Below are positions 7,740 through 16,872 of a stretch of 64,000 nt of DNA, piece after piece. This stretch comes from VXLM01 sp965242665 (GTDB lineage Bacteria > Chloroflexota > Dehalococcoidia > Lucifugimonadales > VXLM01): NCBI GenBank assembly GCA_965242665.1, contig OZ251484.1, positions 1,054,001 to 1,118,000 of the forward strand, given 5' to 3'. The position numbers and the translations under genes are program-made. Under the pieces are notes generated by a model that was not told the origin of the DNA, ran no database searches, and saw nothing but the letters and a program-made list of their open reading frames with translations. Position 1 is the stretch's first letter. Each line of letters opens with the position of its first letter.

Positions 7740-9539
7740 CTACCAGCCGATCGCATAGGCAACTTCACGGCGGGGTGACACGCCGGCATATATCGTCCCC
7801 CGCTCCTTGTCGTATCGGATGCCCATGACCTTGCCGTTCCCCCAGGGATCGACGAGGTCGACGCCGTGCCCCCGCCGACGCAACTCATCCACCACATCCG
7901 GATCTACCCTGTCTTCGAGGTCGAAACGTCCCGGGAACGCTCTGCGGGGATAGAAGGACGAGGGGAAGTGCTTGGAGTAGAAGGTCGGCGCGTCCACAGC
8001 TTCCTGGATATTCATTCCGAATTGGACGTAGTTTAGGAAGAACTGGAGGGTGACCTGGTCTTGGCTGTCACCGCCTGGGGTTCCGAACGCCATCCACGGA
8101 TCTCCATCCTTGGTGACCATCGACGGGGTGAGAGTAGCGCGGGGGCGCTTGCGCGGTTGAAGTGCGTTGGGTCGGTTTGGATTGAGATAGAACATCTGGC
8201 CGCGCGTTCCCATCGGCAACCCGAGTCCTTTGACGACGGGGGACGATCCAATCCAGCCTCCGCTAGGGGTGGAGGCTACCATGTTGCCTTCCGCATCAAT
8301 CGCGTCGAGGTGCGTCGTGTCGGATACGTGGGCATGACCCTGTCCAAGGTCGACCAACTCGCTCGCGCGGACGCCAAGGGCGCGTCTGTTGTCTTCCGCC
8401 ACGTCATCGAGAAAGCGGGCTGATACTCCACGGCCCGGATCGCCGGGGCGCTGCTCCGTCGAGCTCGTTTCGCCGATAAGCCCGCGGCGCGTGGCAGCGT
8501 AGTCCTTGGACAGTAAGACATCCAAGGGCACTTCGTCGAAGGCTGGATCGCCGTAGTACGCCTCGCGGTCGGCGAAGGCCAGTTTGGAGGCCTCGATCAC
8601 AGTGTGAATGTACTCGGGCGAGTTATGCCCCATCGACTCGATGCCGCACCCTTCGAGCAACGCAAGCTGCTGGAGGAAGACCGGCCCCTGCGTCCAAGAC
8701 GAACACTTGTGGACGTCGAGTCCGTTGTACTCTACCGTAACTGGTTCTTCGACCGCCGCGCGCCACTCCGCCATATCTTCGTATGACAGGAGGGCGGTGT
8801 GCGCCTTGCCGCTGGCATCTTCCACGGGCGTATTGGAGACGAAGTCTATGATCCGCTCGGCAATTTCACCTTGGTAGAAGACGTTTCGCGCAGCCTCGAT
8901 CCCTGCTATACGCCCCTTTGCCTTGGCGCCGTGTTCGGCTCTGCACATGATTCGCAACATCTCCGCAAAGTCCGGATTGCGCAGCAGGTCACCGACCCGC
9001 GGGGGCGCTCCGTGATCGAGGTACACCTCTCCTGTAGTGGGATATAGGTCTGTGAACTTGCGGCGTCCATTCGTCAACGAGGAGCACAGAGAATCGTATA
9101 CTGCGAATCCGTTTTCGGCCAGATCGATAGTCGGCGCGAGGATTTCCGAGAAGCTCTTCGTTCCCCACCGCGCGAGGGCCTCGGCCCAAGTTCCTACAAC
9201 TGCAGGTACGGTGATCGGGAGGTAGCCGTCGCCGGGTATGATGTCTATCTCGTTTTCCCTGCACCAATCGACGGTGAAGGCCTTTGGAGACCATCCCAAG
9301 CCGCTGACGGCGTAGGTCTTGCGCTCCTTTGCGGAGTAGACGAGGGTCGGGGCTTCGCCGCCGATACCGCAGCTCTGCGGCTCGAGCAAGTTGACCGCGA
9401 TGCACATGGCCGCGGCAGCGTCGATGGCGTTGCCGCCGTTCTCCATAATGCGAAAGCCCGCAACGGTAGCCAAGTAGTGCCCCGATGCGACGACTCCTCT
9501 TCTGCCTGTTACGATCGGACGCGTGATGAACGATGCCAA
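7740..9539 (-). CDS. Gamma-glutamyltranspeptidase-like Ntn hydrolase, cytoplasmic
   Basis: Self-cleaving N-terminal-nucleophile hydrolase that acts on gamma-glutamyl or related amide substrates. The early segment GNAIDAAAAMCIAVNLLEP, the DTTHLDAID motif with the catalytic threonine, and a SGGWIGSSP segment near the active site are present. The last 150 residues carry PRATLTPSMV and GTPGGDSQDQ, typical of the small subunit. I choose TTG 9539 (599 residues) because GGAG lies 8 bases upstream and the family domain starts there. Farther starts would overlap the neighbouring gene by about 86 bases. No signal peptide is visible, unlike secreted Ggt. It forms a two-gene unit with the upstream oxidoreductase, 37 bases away. 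Confidence 0.88.
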   Translation of the reverse strand: MASFITRPIVTGRRGVVASGHYLATVAGFRIMENGGNAIDAAAAMCIAVNLLEPQSCGIGGEAPTLVYSAKERKTYAVSGLGWSPKAFTVDWCRENEIDIIPGDGYLPITVPAVVGTWAEALARWGTKSFSEILAPTIDLAENGFAVYDSLCSSLTNGRRKFTDLYPTTGEVYLDHGAPPRVGDLLRNPDFAEMLRIMCRAEHGAKAKGRIAGIEAARNVFYQGEIAERIIDFVSNTPVEDASGKAHTALLSYEDMAEWRAAVEEPVTVEYNGLDVHKCSSWTQGPVFLQQLALLEGCGIESMGHNSPEYIHTVIEASKLAFADREAYYGDPAFDEVPLDVLLSKDYAATRRGLIGETSSTEQRPGDPGRGVSARFLDDVAEDNRRALGVRASELVDLGQGHAHVSDTTHLDAIDAEGNMVASTPSGGWIGSSPVVKGLGLPMGTRGQMFYLNPNRPNALQPRKRPRATLTPSMVTKDGDPWMAFGTPGGDSQDQVTLQFFLNYVQFGMNIQEAVDAPTFYSKHFPSSFYPRRAFPGRFDLEDRVDPDVVDELRRRGHGVDLVDPWGNGKVMGIRYDKERGTIYAGVSPRREVAYAIGW

Positions 9540-9576
9540 CGTGTCATTCTCCGTTCTCGATTTGGATTTCCGCGGA

Positions 9577-10722
9577 TTAGTGGTTCGGAATATACAGGGA
9601 ACGTCCGGCATCCTCAACCGGCAAGGGGATACGCGTTCCTCCCCGGGCGTGCGACCAGGCAAGCCCGAATTCCGCTTCGCAGATTTGGTGGGTAACGTCG
9701 ATGTTGCCGCTGGCGCGCGTGCCGGTGTCCAACTCGCAAACGAGGTTGCGAATGGCGTTGACCGTGGGACTCTCGCCGGAGGGGACGAGCCGCGTCTCTT
9801 CGGTATCGCTGCCTCCCTTGATCCTGCGCCGCAGCCGAATGTCCTCGCCGTCGTCCCACGAGTAGGCCCGCCCGTCCGTTCCGTGTATCTCGAATTCTGC
9901 CGGTCGGTCTAGGGGAACGAACACCGCTTCTGCGCCGTTGTCGTAACCGACTCGGGAGAAGTCTAGCAATGGATCGGCGAACGGCTCGCCGTCCGGAGGA
10001 ACGAACCGGCCCTCGCTGGAATCGAACGCCGGAAGGGGAAGCGGCCGTTGGCGCATGTCCGTACCTTCGCGCGGGCCCAGGCGGTCACCCTGGTCGAGTG
10101 GGTCACCGCGGAGGACGAGGTTCCCCTCCACCCACACCGGCTTCGGATCGCCCAGCAAGAACGAGAGTGTATCGATCGTGTGGGAGTGGTGCTTCATCAG
10201 GTCGGTCAGCCAGTAGCAGAAGGCGTATTTCGGCTCGCCGATGTCTCCGCGGGAAATCATCGACTTCAATCTTTGGTATGCGTCGTGATGGCGGCGCTCT
10301 GCGCCAAAGTTGAAGGCGACGACGCCGCGGTTCAAGACGCCCCGAATGCGGTCGGCTTCTTCGAGAGACGAGCATAGCGCCTTCTCCGCAAAGATGCCTC
10401 GAACGCCGTGCTCCGCGGCAAAGACGATAACATCCGCCTTGTAGATCGTCTGCGTCGTCACGCTGACGATGTCAGGACGCTCCCGCCGTATCATCTCACG
10501 GTAATCGGTATACGTGTTGGTTATTCCGTACCGCTCGGTAAACATCGCCAAGCGCCCCTCGTTGCGCCCCGCGACTGCGACGACTTCGGTCTCTTCGACA
10601 GCGTCGTATGATGCAAAATGGCCATGAGGCTTGCGGAACGCACTGGGAGGACGTTCGCCCTCAAGGAGGCCGGCCATGCGGCCCGCCCCGACAATCGCAA
10701 CTCGATACCGTGTTTCCCCCAT
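9577..10722 (-). CDS. Gfo/Idh/MocA family oxidoreductase
   Basis: NAD(P)-dependent oxidoreductase of 381 residues, typically acting on sugars, inositols or their derivatives. The N-terminal Rossmann motif VAIVGAGRMAG is followed by ADVIVFAAEHGVRGIFAEKAL, the family EK segment that supplies the catalytic lysine. A His-rich DLMKHHSHTIDTL segment corresponds to the substrate-site region. ATG 10722 is preferred to an upstream ATG because GAGG lies seven bases before it. It is directly upstream of the Ntn hydrolase, so the two may process one substrate. The substrate is not predictable. Confidence 0.9.
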   Translation of the reverse strand: MGETRYRVAIVGAGRMAGLLEGERPPSAFRKPHGHFASYDAVEETEVVAVAGRNEGRLAMFTERYGITNTYTDYREMIRRERPDIVSVTTQTIYKADVIVFAAEHGVRGIFAEKALCSSLEEADRIRGVLNRGVVAFNFGAERRHHDAYQRLKSMISRGDIGEPKYAFCYWLTDLMKHHSHTIDTLSFLLGDPKPVWVEGNLVLRGDPLDQGDRLGPREGTDMRQRPLPLPAFDSSEGRFVPPDGEPFADPLLDFSRVGYDNGAEAVFVPLDRPAEFEIHGTDGRAYSWDDGEDIRLRRRIKGGSDTEETRLVPSGESPTVNAIRNLVCELDTGTRASGNIDVTHQICEAEFGLAWSHARGGTRIPLPVEDAGRSLYIPNH

Positions 10723-10765
10723 GGAACGACCTCGCTTTCCTATAATCTGCATCGCGTAGAGTATA

Positions 10766-11380
10766 TCACTGCGGCAGCTGTTGGCAATCTGCGTTGTCCG
10801 GCCTCATCATGGCTGCGACCTCCTGCATGAGGGCATTCTCGGGCCGGGGCGGTTTCACCTTTGCAACGATGAGGCATCGATCAGGTGTTGGTGTAAGGCC
10901 GATGTCAAAGTGGGCTACGGAGACGCCGATAGGTTCATTCCCTTCCGGGACTGGATGGTCTTCAGCCGGTTCACATAGCTCCGCTGTTCCATTATTGCTA
11001 ATGGTCTCCTGTCGCACAACAGGGCCGCCTTCTCGATAGTAGTAATTCACCTCGAAAGACCTCTCGTCCGTATAGTCCGCCCAGGTGAACCTCCAACACT
11101 TGCTAAACGTACCCGTGTCGTCCTCAGGGCCGAATGTATTTGACACGACGGCTTCAACGTATGACGCCCGCCTGGCATCGTCCGCGACCTGCCTCAGTAT
11201 CTCTCGTGCATCGCGTGCGGCTTCCACGTTCGCTTGCCACTCGACTGGGAGGGTTACGACCCGCCCAGCGACCGCAAGCAGGGGCACGGCGACAATCGCT
11301 GTGATGAACAAGACGACCGCAGTCTCCAAGGCAGTCAGGCCTTCGCAAGAGGAAAGCACGGGACGCAAACGCGCAATCAT
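10766..11380 (-). CDS. Pseudopilin-like protein (type IV filament family)
   Basis: 204-residue protein with a short basic leader, then CEGLTALETAVVLFITA: Gly before the cleavage site, Glu at +5 of the mature protein, and a long N-terminal hydrophobic helix. This is the class III signal of type IV pilins and pseudopilins. The C-terminal part is soluble, with several cysteines and no recognised domain. ATG 11380 overlaps the stop of the preceding pilin-like gene by 4 bases, so the two are translationally coupled. No prepilin peptidase or assembly ATPase is in the window. Confidence 0.75.
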   Translation of the reverse strand: MIARLRPVLSSCEGLTALETAVVLFITAIVAVPLLAVAGRVVTLPVEWQANVEAARDAREILRQVADDARRASYVEAVVSNTFGPEDDTGTFSKCWRFTWADYTDERSFEVNYYYREGGPVVRQETISNNGTAELCEPAEDHPVPEGNEPIGVSVAHFDIGLTPTPDRCLIVAKVKPPRPENALMQEVAAMMRPDNADCQQLPQ

Positions 11381-11856
11381 TGTGAGGCTGCGGTGGTATC
11401 CGGGATTGGGGTAACGGGAGGTGGGATAACGAATACTGGATCTTCCTCGCCGCACCGAAATACCTCAACGCCAGGTGGCGAAGATTCGACCGGAGCGACG
11501 ACGGCGTAGAAGAAATAGATTCCCCTGGCGCATACCTTTTCTGCTTCCGTTCTTTCTGTGGCGCATGGCTCCGATAGTCCTGATTTGCCAGCCAACGCTT
11601 CTTCCATGCAAAGGGTAGCCAACCCCGTCGACGCATTCTGTTCCTCGAGGGTGAGGGAGACGCGCAGCACTGCGGAGAGGGCGCCGACCAGTCCGACCAC
11701 GGCGATCCCCAAGAGGGCCGTAGCGACGATTACTTCCAGCAGGGTAACGCCGCGCTCGTCGAGAATGTCCTTCCGAACGGTCGGCTGAATGCGCCTACCG
11801 TCGCCATTCCGCTGGAAAATGACCTTCAGCCACCTTGCGTTAGCGAGATTTTCCAT
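11377..11856 (-). CDS. Prepilin-type N-terminal cleavage/methylation domain protein
   Basis: 159-residue pseudopilin-like protein. After a basic leader of about 36 residues comes ERGVTLLEVIVATALLGIAV, an almost canonical prepilin cleavage site with Glu at +5. The remainder is short and ends in a Pro/Thr-rich tail. The leader is unusually long, so the true start may be internal. It is the first gene of a two-gene minus-strand unit and is divergent from the TolB-like gene. TATGAG lies about 8 bases before the ATG. Confidence 0.75.
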   Translation of the reverse strand: MENLANARWLKVIFQRNGDGRRIQPTVRKDILDERGVTLLEVIVATALLGIAVVGLVGALSAVLRVSLTLEEQNASTGLATLCMEEALAGKSGLSEPCATERTEAEKVCARGIYFFYAVVAPVESSPPGVEVFRCGEEDPVFVIPPPVTPIPDTTAASQ

Positions 11857-11921
11857 GTCTAATACTCATACGGTTTTTGGATCAGTCTTCTGCTATCTTG
11901 GGGCTTGGCGCCGTGTTCCAG

Positions 11922-12926
11922 ATGATAGAACGATCGTTGGGTAATGGGTTCTGCATTGCAGCGCTCGCGCTCTTGCTGGTCTCCACACTGGCATGTCGGT
12001 CGGGTACGCCTCCTATCGTATTCACCTCCGACCGCGATGGCAACCTCGAGATATACTCGGTTCGCTTCGACGGACGGGGAGCGGAAGAGAACTTGACGAA
12101 CAGCCCGGGGGACGAGTCTTCCCCCCTCCTGTCTCCAAATGGACAGCGGGTTGCTTTCCTTTCAGGAGCCGAAACGGATCTAGGGCTCGAAGTCATGGGG
12201 ATTACCGGGGACGAACGCCAGAAGGCGTTCGAGGGCGGAGAGATCGCTACGCCGGCGTGGTCGCCCAACAGTCAGCGGCTGGCGTACGTTCTCAGGACGG
12301 ATTCAGGGAATACGGTGTACGTCGGCAAGTCGGACGGATCCGAGTCGATGGGATTGAGCACGAGCGCCGCGGACGAAGTCGGGAGTTGGTCGCCTGACGG
12401 CGAGTTGATCGTGTTCACGGCGCGGGACGGCGCAGACAAGGGTCTGTACATCCGAAATCCCGACGGCGTGAACGAATTCAAGCGCACTGATGGGCCCGAC
12501 TACGGTGCTTCATGGTCGCCGGACTCGCGCTTCATCGCGTTCCTATCGACACGAGACGGCAATCCAGAAATCTATGTCATCGCACCCGAAGAAGGTGAGG
12601 CGAGACGCATCACAGAGAGCGAGGCTCCTGAGTACGGAGTTTCTTGGTCGCCCAATGGCCGCAAGATCCTGTTCGTGACCGAGCGGGACGGCAACGCCGA
12701 GATCTACACCGTGGAGGTCAAGGACGACGGCTCGACCGACAATCTTCGCCGGCTGACGTACAACGACGTGCGCGACGACCAGCCGGTGTGGTCGCCAAAC
12801 GGCAATATGATCGCGTTCGTGTCCTACCTCGACGGGGACGCAGATATCTTCGTCATGGAAGACGACGGACAGAACCAGCGGCGGTTGACGAACAATCAAT
12901 TCGATGATATCCAGCCGGACTGGTAA
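11922..12926 (+). CDS. TolB-like beta-propeller lipoprotein
   Basis: 334-residue exported protein. ATG 11922 gives a signal peptide ending in LVSTLAC, a lipobox, so it is probably membrane-anchored on the outer face. At least six PD40/WD40-like blades follow with repeating units of the form SWSPDGxxIxFxSxRDGNxEIY, as in TolB C-terminal propellers. No TolB N-terminal domain is present and no Tol-Pal genes are near, so it is a general propeller protein, perhaps a binding scaffold. It converges on the exporter gene 12 bases away. Confidence 0.87.
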   Translation: MIERSLGNGFCIAALALLLVSTLACRSGTPPIVFTSDRDGNLEIYSVRFDGRGAEENLTNSPGDESSPLLSPNGQRVAFLSGAETDLGLEVMGITGDERQKAFEGGEIATPAWSPNSQRLAYVLRTDSGNTVYVGKSDGSESMGLSTSAADEVGSWSPDGELIVFTARDGADKGLYIRNPDGVNEFKRTDGPDYGASWSPDSRFIAFLSTRDGNPEIYVIAPEEGEARRITESEAPEYGVSWSPNGRKILFVTERDGNAEIYTVEVKDDGSTDNLRRLTYNDVRDDQPVWSPNGNMIAFVSYLDGDADIFVMEDDGQNQRRLTNNQFDDIQPDW

Positions 12927-12938
12927 TCACCTGCCGAC

Positions 12939-14465
12939 TCAACCCGCCTTGACAACGGGGCCGCTCGGCCCGAGACCATCCGAGACGAACACATCCGCTG
13001 GGGACTTCTTCATAATCATCAGGACGGCGGGAACGACTGCGAGCAGACATACTGCCGCGCCAATGAGGAAGAACTCCTGAAATAGCGTCATGCCCGCCTC
13101 TTGGATCTGCTGGGTGAACTGATTGACGCGTTCCTGATACTGCGCAGCCGTTTCGCCAGCCGCTTGGAACGGCAACCTGATATCCGCCGCAAAGAAGGCG
13201 AACCGACTCGTGCCCCATGCTGTCAATGCTGCAAGGCCGAACGCCATCCCGACGATACGCATCGCAGTAAGCATCGATGCAGCAACCCCGCGGACACCTT
13301 CGCCCACAGTCTCCGTACCCGCGAGCGCGATCGGGACGATCAGGAGACCGAATCCCAACCCAGCGACTGTGAGATGAAGCGTAAGTTCCGGCTCAGCGAC
13401 ATCCAGGCTCCAGGTGCTGACGAGCCAGTATCCAAGCGCGGCGACTGCGAGACCAATGACCGCGGGAAGGCGCAGATCTATCCGCTGGGACAGGATCCCG
13501 CCCAAGACCGCGCCAACTGGTATGGCGACAGTCATTCGCATCAGCCATAACCCGCCCTCCAAGGGAGTTCGCCCCATGACGGTGTTCGCCATCAGCGGGA
13601 CGGTGACCATGCCGACTATCAGTCCTGCGCCAACCAGTAGGTGAGTGACGTTGGCAGCGGAGAACGCCAATACTCGAAACATCGAACGCGGCAACAGTGA
13701 ATCGGTCGTCCTGCGTTGTCGCCAAACGAAGAGGCAGAGCCCCCCTGCAGCTGCAGCCGCAAAAGCCGCCGCGAACCAATCGAACGAGTCGATGCGTGAC
13801 AGGGTCAGAGCGGTGCAAGACAGGATGACGCCAATCAACACTCCGCCAATCACGTCGATCTTCGTGCGGAATCGAGGACTGGGACGCAGTAGCAAGAGCA
13901 CGAGCGCTACCGTCAAGATGCCGAGCGGCACGTTGATCCAAAATACCCAGCGCCAATCGAGGTATCGAATTATTACGCCGCCCCAAAGCGGGCCAATGAC
14001 CCCGCCAGCCTCCGCAGAGGCCCCGACGATGCCCAGAGGCAAGGCGCGCCTTCCAGCAGGGAACAGGTCTCCAACGATGGCGATGGCGATGGGCACCAAG
14101 GCTCCTGCGCCGAGCGCCTGGACTACTCGAACCCCGATCAGCCAGTCAAGGCTCTGTGTCGAAGCCACTGCCACAGATGCGGCTGCAAACGCTAGCATCG
14201 ACAGCACGTATAAGCGACGATGGCCCCACACGTCGGACATTCGCCCGATTAGAGGCATCGCCGCCAGGTAGCCAAGAAGATAGCCGGTGACGACCCATGA
14301 CGCGCGGCCGAGCTCGGTGACCTGCACGTCCATGTCAAGCATGATTTGGGGGAGGACGGTCACCACGACGGTCTGATCGTCGGCTGCCAAGAAAACGCCG
14401 GCGCATACGGGTATCAAAGCAACGTATGGGGGTATGCGCTCGCTGACGGGGTTGGGAAACTTCAC
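12939..14465 (-). CDS. MFS exporter, DHA2 family (EmrB/QacA, P55-like)
   Basis: 508-residue major facilitator of the 14-helix DHA2 type. Visible are the helix-1 motif AADDQTVVVTVLPQIM, motif A GRMSDVWGHRRLY between helices 2 and 3, and the motif C-like GASAEAGGVIGPLWGG. A long extracytoplasmic loop (near residues 425-460) precedes the last helix. It starts 44 bases after an LprG-like lipoprotein gene on the same strand, the same order as lprG-Rv1410c (P55) in mycobacteria. There the pair moves lipids to the cell surface. Drug efflux is the alternative role. Confidence 0.9.
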   Translation of the reverse strand: MKFPNPVSERIPPYVALIPVCAGVFLAADDQTVVVTVLPQIMLDMDVQVTELGRASWVVTGYLLGYLAAMPLIGRMSDVWGHRRLYVLSMLAFAAASVAVASTQSLDWLIGVRVVQALGAGALVPIAIAIVGDLFPAGRRALPLGIVGASAEAGGVIGPLWGGVIIRYLDWRWVFWINVPLGILTVALVLLLLRPSPRFRTKIDVIGGVLIGVILSCTALTLSRIDSFDWFAAAFAAAAAGGLCLFVWRQRRTTDSLLPRSMFRVLAFSAANVTHLLVGAGLIVGMVTVPLMANTVMGRTPLEGGLWLMRMTVAIPVGAVLGGILSQRIDLRLPAVIGLAVAALGYWLVSTWSLDVAEPELTLHLTVAGLGFGLLIVPIALAGTETVGEGVRGVAASMLTAMRIVGMAFGLAALTAWGTSRFAFFAADIRLPFQAAGETAAQYQERVNQFTQQIQEAGMTLFQEFFLIGAAVCLLAVVPAVLMIMKKSPADVFVSDGLGPSGPVVKAG

Positions 14466-14509
14466 GCGCGCGGCCTCGAAACTAGGCGGCGATGGATGAC
14501 ACGGGCATA

Positions 14510-15286
14510 CTACGATGAGTCATCGGGAGCTTCGATGACGATGTCTTCATTGAAGAAGGATAACACGATGACCCGCTCGGCGTTTTCGACATCGCTCGGT
14601 GTGACAGCCCCGACGAAGCGCGCCTCCAGCAGATAACCAGACCGCACATCTACCTTCAGTTCGACGTCTACGACCGCGCCTGTCAGGGTCTGCCCAAGCA
14701 ACGAGACAAGCGCCTCGGAAGGGATCTTGCCTTTCATAGCATATACCCCGTCAGGCGGGCTAGGGTCGTCCACGGATGCTTCTTGGATCTGAGACATCAT
14801 TTCGGAGATGCCGCGCGTCGGACTGAAGAACCCGACCGGACTAACATTCGAGTCGGACGCCTCCCACTTGCCCGAAAAGGGATTCGTCATATAGGTCTGG
14901 CTGCCGATGGTAACAACCTCCGACTCGATGGCTAACCCGTCTCCAAGGCGAACGGAGAACTCTACCGAGAGCTTGTCCGGGTTGACCACCTTACCGTTTG
15001 CCCTGCTAACGGACAATCCGGGAGCGATGTCGAGGCTTCCGACGTCGTGATACAGCCGAAAGTTGAAGGTGCGGAGGGACTGCATGGCGCGTCCCGATCG
15101 TTCGAGTATCTCTTCCGGAGTAGGCGGTGTGGGCGTGGGCGTCGATGTCGGCAGAGGAGTCGGAGTTGATGTCGGCGGAGGAGTCGCAACGGGAGGCTCC
15201 TGGGCGGGCGACTGAGTATCAGAGCATCCGGCTACGATCAAGGCAACCGTGATTGCCAGAGCAAGATGTAGTCGTTCGAGGTGCAT
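14510..15286 (-). CDS. LppX/LprAFG-type lipoprotein (LprG-like)
   Basis: 258-residue lipoprotein with a signal peptide ending LIVAGC. A Pro/Thr-rich linker (about residues 30-58) follows, then a single domain that begins EEILERSGRAMQSLRTFNF, typical of the LppX_LprAFG/LolA-like fold. In mycobacteria these proteins carry acylated lipids in a hydrophobic cavity. The domain has a GSQTYMTNPFSGKWEA segment in the expected place. It is 44 bases upstream of a P55-like exporter and 4 bases downstream of a zinc-ribbon gene. Assignment is by family pattern; lipid binding is inferred. Confidence 0.82.
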   Translation of the reverse strand: MHLERLHLALAITVALIVAGCSDTQSPAQEPPVATPPPTSTPTPLPTSTPTPTPPTPEEILERSGRAMQSLRTFNFRLYHDVGSLDIAPGLSVSRANGKVVNPDKLSVEFSVRLGDGLAIESEVVTIGSQTYMTNPFSGKWEASDSNVSPVGFFSPTRGISEMMSQIQEASVDDPSPPDGVYAMKGKIPSEALVSLLGQTLTGAVVDVELKVDVRSGYLLEARFVGAVTPSDVENAERVIVLSFFNEDIVIEAPDDSS

Positions 15287-15290
15287 GATT

Positions 15291-15437
15291 CTATGGGTCC
15301 GAGCAGTCCCGGGTGTAGCCGCAGGAGGAACAGCGGAGCTTGCAATGGACGCCGATCATGGGGAATCCGCAAATGTCGCATAGAGCAGGCGGCTTCGTTT
15401 TTTGGGGTCCGAAACGCAAATCAGGTTGCTCGTCCAT
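15291..15437 (-). CDS. Small zinc-ribbon protein
   Basis: 48-residue protein not evident from size alone but well supported by sequence. It has LCDICGFPM and then LRCSSCGYTRDCS, two CxxC knuckles spaced by about 13 residues, which is a typical zinc ribbon. The ATG at 15437 is followed by an intact frame to a TAG at 15291. The stop is 4 bases before the LprG-like gene, suggesting cotranscription. Function is unknown. Confidence 0.7.
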   Translation of the reverse strand: MDEQPDLRFGPQKTKPPALCDICGFPMIGVHCKLRCSSCGYTRDCSDP

Positions 15438-15572
15438 AGCCGGCCTCTTCGAGAATCCGAATTCCCTCTCCCATAGGAACGAGACTGAACGATTGGAACA
15501 GTCGCTATCCAGTTAGAGGTTCGTCACTGCCCACTGTCAGATCTGAGGAGGATGGACGACCCTTAGGCAGAT

Positions 15573-15602
15573 TGCACCTCCGCTCCGTGGAGCGGAGGTG
15601 CA
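15573..15602. terminator. Perfect 14-bp inverted repeat downstream of the surface-protein gene
   Basis: GCACCTCCGCTCC and its exact complement GGAGCGGAGGTGC flank a 2-base centre, extended by one T-A pair. It lies about 35 bases after the stop of the minus-strand surface protein and upstream of the zinc-ribbon gene. There is no T tract. It could be a terminator or a dyad operator. Confidence 0.4.
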
Positions 15603-15636
15603 TCCTCCACAGCGAGGATCTACGCCCGCCTATCGG

Positions 15637-16845
15637 CTAGGACTGCTGGCCTTCTTTCTTGCGGCTCGTGACGAAGACGAACGCGCCGCCGATCAACATG
15701 AGGCCGGCAAGCAGCAAGGCGATCTGCGGAAGCACCGACACGCTGGTATCACCCGTAACTGGCGGTTCTGGGGTGGGAGTCGGAGGTACCGGAGTGGGCG
15801 TGGGTGTAGGAGTGGGAGGCGGTCCAGATTGCAGGGTATAGGTAGCCATCATCTGGGCCTGTCGATACGCCTCGTCCAACCCTGCCTCACCGTCGATAGG
15901 CTCTTTCGTGCCGTCACCGTTGGCGTCGAGGCCCTCCAATGCGTTCCCCAGTAGTCCTTCGACGTTTGCCATGTGTCGCGCGGCATTGGCACGATCGTCT
16001 TCGGGGAGAACTAGCTGGAGCAATCGGTCCCTCGCCAGCATGGCGAAGGCATTCGAATTCGCGCTGGTGATCCTGAGGAGCCTGCCGTGTCTTGCAATCA
16101 CCGGGTCATCCGGGGCAGATTGGATCGTCAAGTCGATTTCGGCCGCCTCCTCGACGAATCCGAGATGTTCGACTGCGTCCCCCGCGCGTCCAAAGACACC
16201 GCTCCCGTCGCCAGGATTCCCCGCGTCGGCATTGAAGTTCTCGTCGCCCTCGCCCACGAGGACGTTCAAGGCTCGCTGAGCGCTTTCCTTCACTTGAGCC
16301 AACGTGGCCGCTTGAATACCGAGCATTGCTTCGCCGCGGGCTTTAGCCAGTTGGTCTTGCAGGTGGGTGAGGATGCCGAATTCGCTGTCTTCTGGCCAGG
16401 CGCTGACGAAGTGCCTGATGTGCGCCATGGCTGCCTTCGGTATCTGATGGTGATACGCGGCCGGCCCGGCTGGCGCGTCGGGGTCGGACCCGATTGCCTC
16501 CTCCGTGATTACCAGCAGGCTATACCCTGCAATCAGGTCTTCTCCTGTGTATCGCGGCGACATGCTGTCGAAGGTATGGGAAACGGACCCGTCCTCGTTC
16601 CACTCCATCGGGCCGGTGCTCATCTGGGTGCTTCCGTCGTCGGAGACGAGCCAGCCCACGAGTTCCGTGCCCTCGGACGGCGCGGGCACGCCAGACATCT
16701 TGTAGGTGATCGCGTCACTCGCCGCCTTGTCATCCCGTATGATCGCGGTACCTTCAAATTCGTCGTGGTTGTCCGCGCCGACGACTACGGGAAACGCAAG
16801 GAGAAGCGACAACAGGGCAAGGAATGCGATTGTCCTGGACTTCAT
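15637..16845 (-). CDS. Cell-surface protein with C-terminal sorting-like signal
   Basis: 402-residue exported protein. It has an N-terminal signal peptide (MKSRTIAFLALLSLLLAFP then VVVGA), a region resembling the outer domain of RskA-type anti-sigma factors (ELVGWLVSDDGSTQM), and a predicted helical middle part. A (TP)n linker follows. The end is EPPVTGD, a hydrophobic helix and RKKEGQQS, which resembles an LPXTG sorting signal with Pro in place of Leu. ATG 16845 has AGGAGG upstream. It lies in a group with the ECF sigma and its anti-sigma, suggesting it is a target or a sensor. No sortase is in the window. Confidence 0.75.
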   Translation of the reverse strand: MKSRTIAFLALLSLLLAFPVVVGADNHDEFEGTAIIRDDKAASDAITYKMSGVPAPSEGTELVGWLVSDDGSTQMSTGPMEWNEDGSVSHTFDSMSPRYTGEDLIAGYSLLVITEEAIGSDPDAPAGPAAYHHQIPKAAMAHIRHFVSAWPEDSEFGILTHLQDQLAKARGEAMLGIQAATLAQVKESAQRALNVLVGEGDENFNADAGNPGDGSGVFGRAGDAVEHLGFVEEAAEIDLTIQSAPDDPVIARHGRLLRITSANSNAFAMLARDRLLQLVLPEDDRANAARHMANVEGLLGNALEGLDANGDGTKEPIDGEAGLDEAYRQAQMMATYTLQSGPPPTPTPTPTPVPPTPTPEPPVTGDTSVSVLPQIALLLAGLMLIGGAFVFVTSRKKEGQQS

Positions 16846-16872
16846 ATCGGAATGTTCCTCCTGTGGTGGACT

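Noticed and set aside
15573..15602. Palindrome as a second copy of the dispersed repeat
   Set aside because: Its sequence GCACCTCCGCTCC is unrelated to the GATTCCCGCC family.
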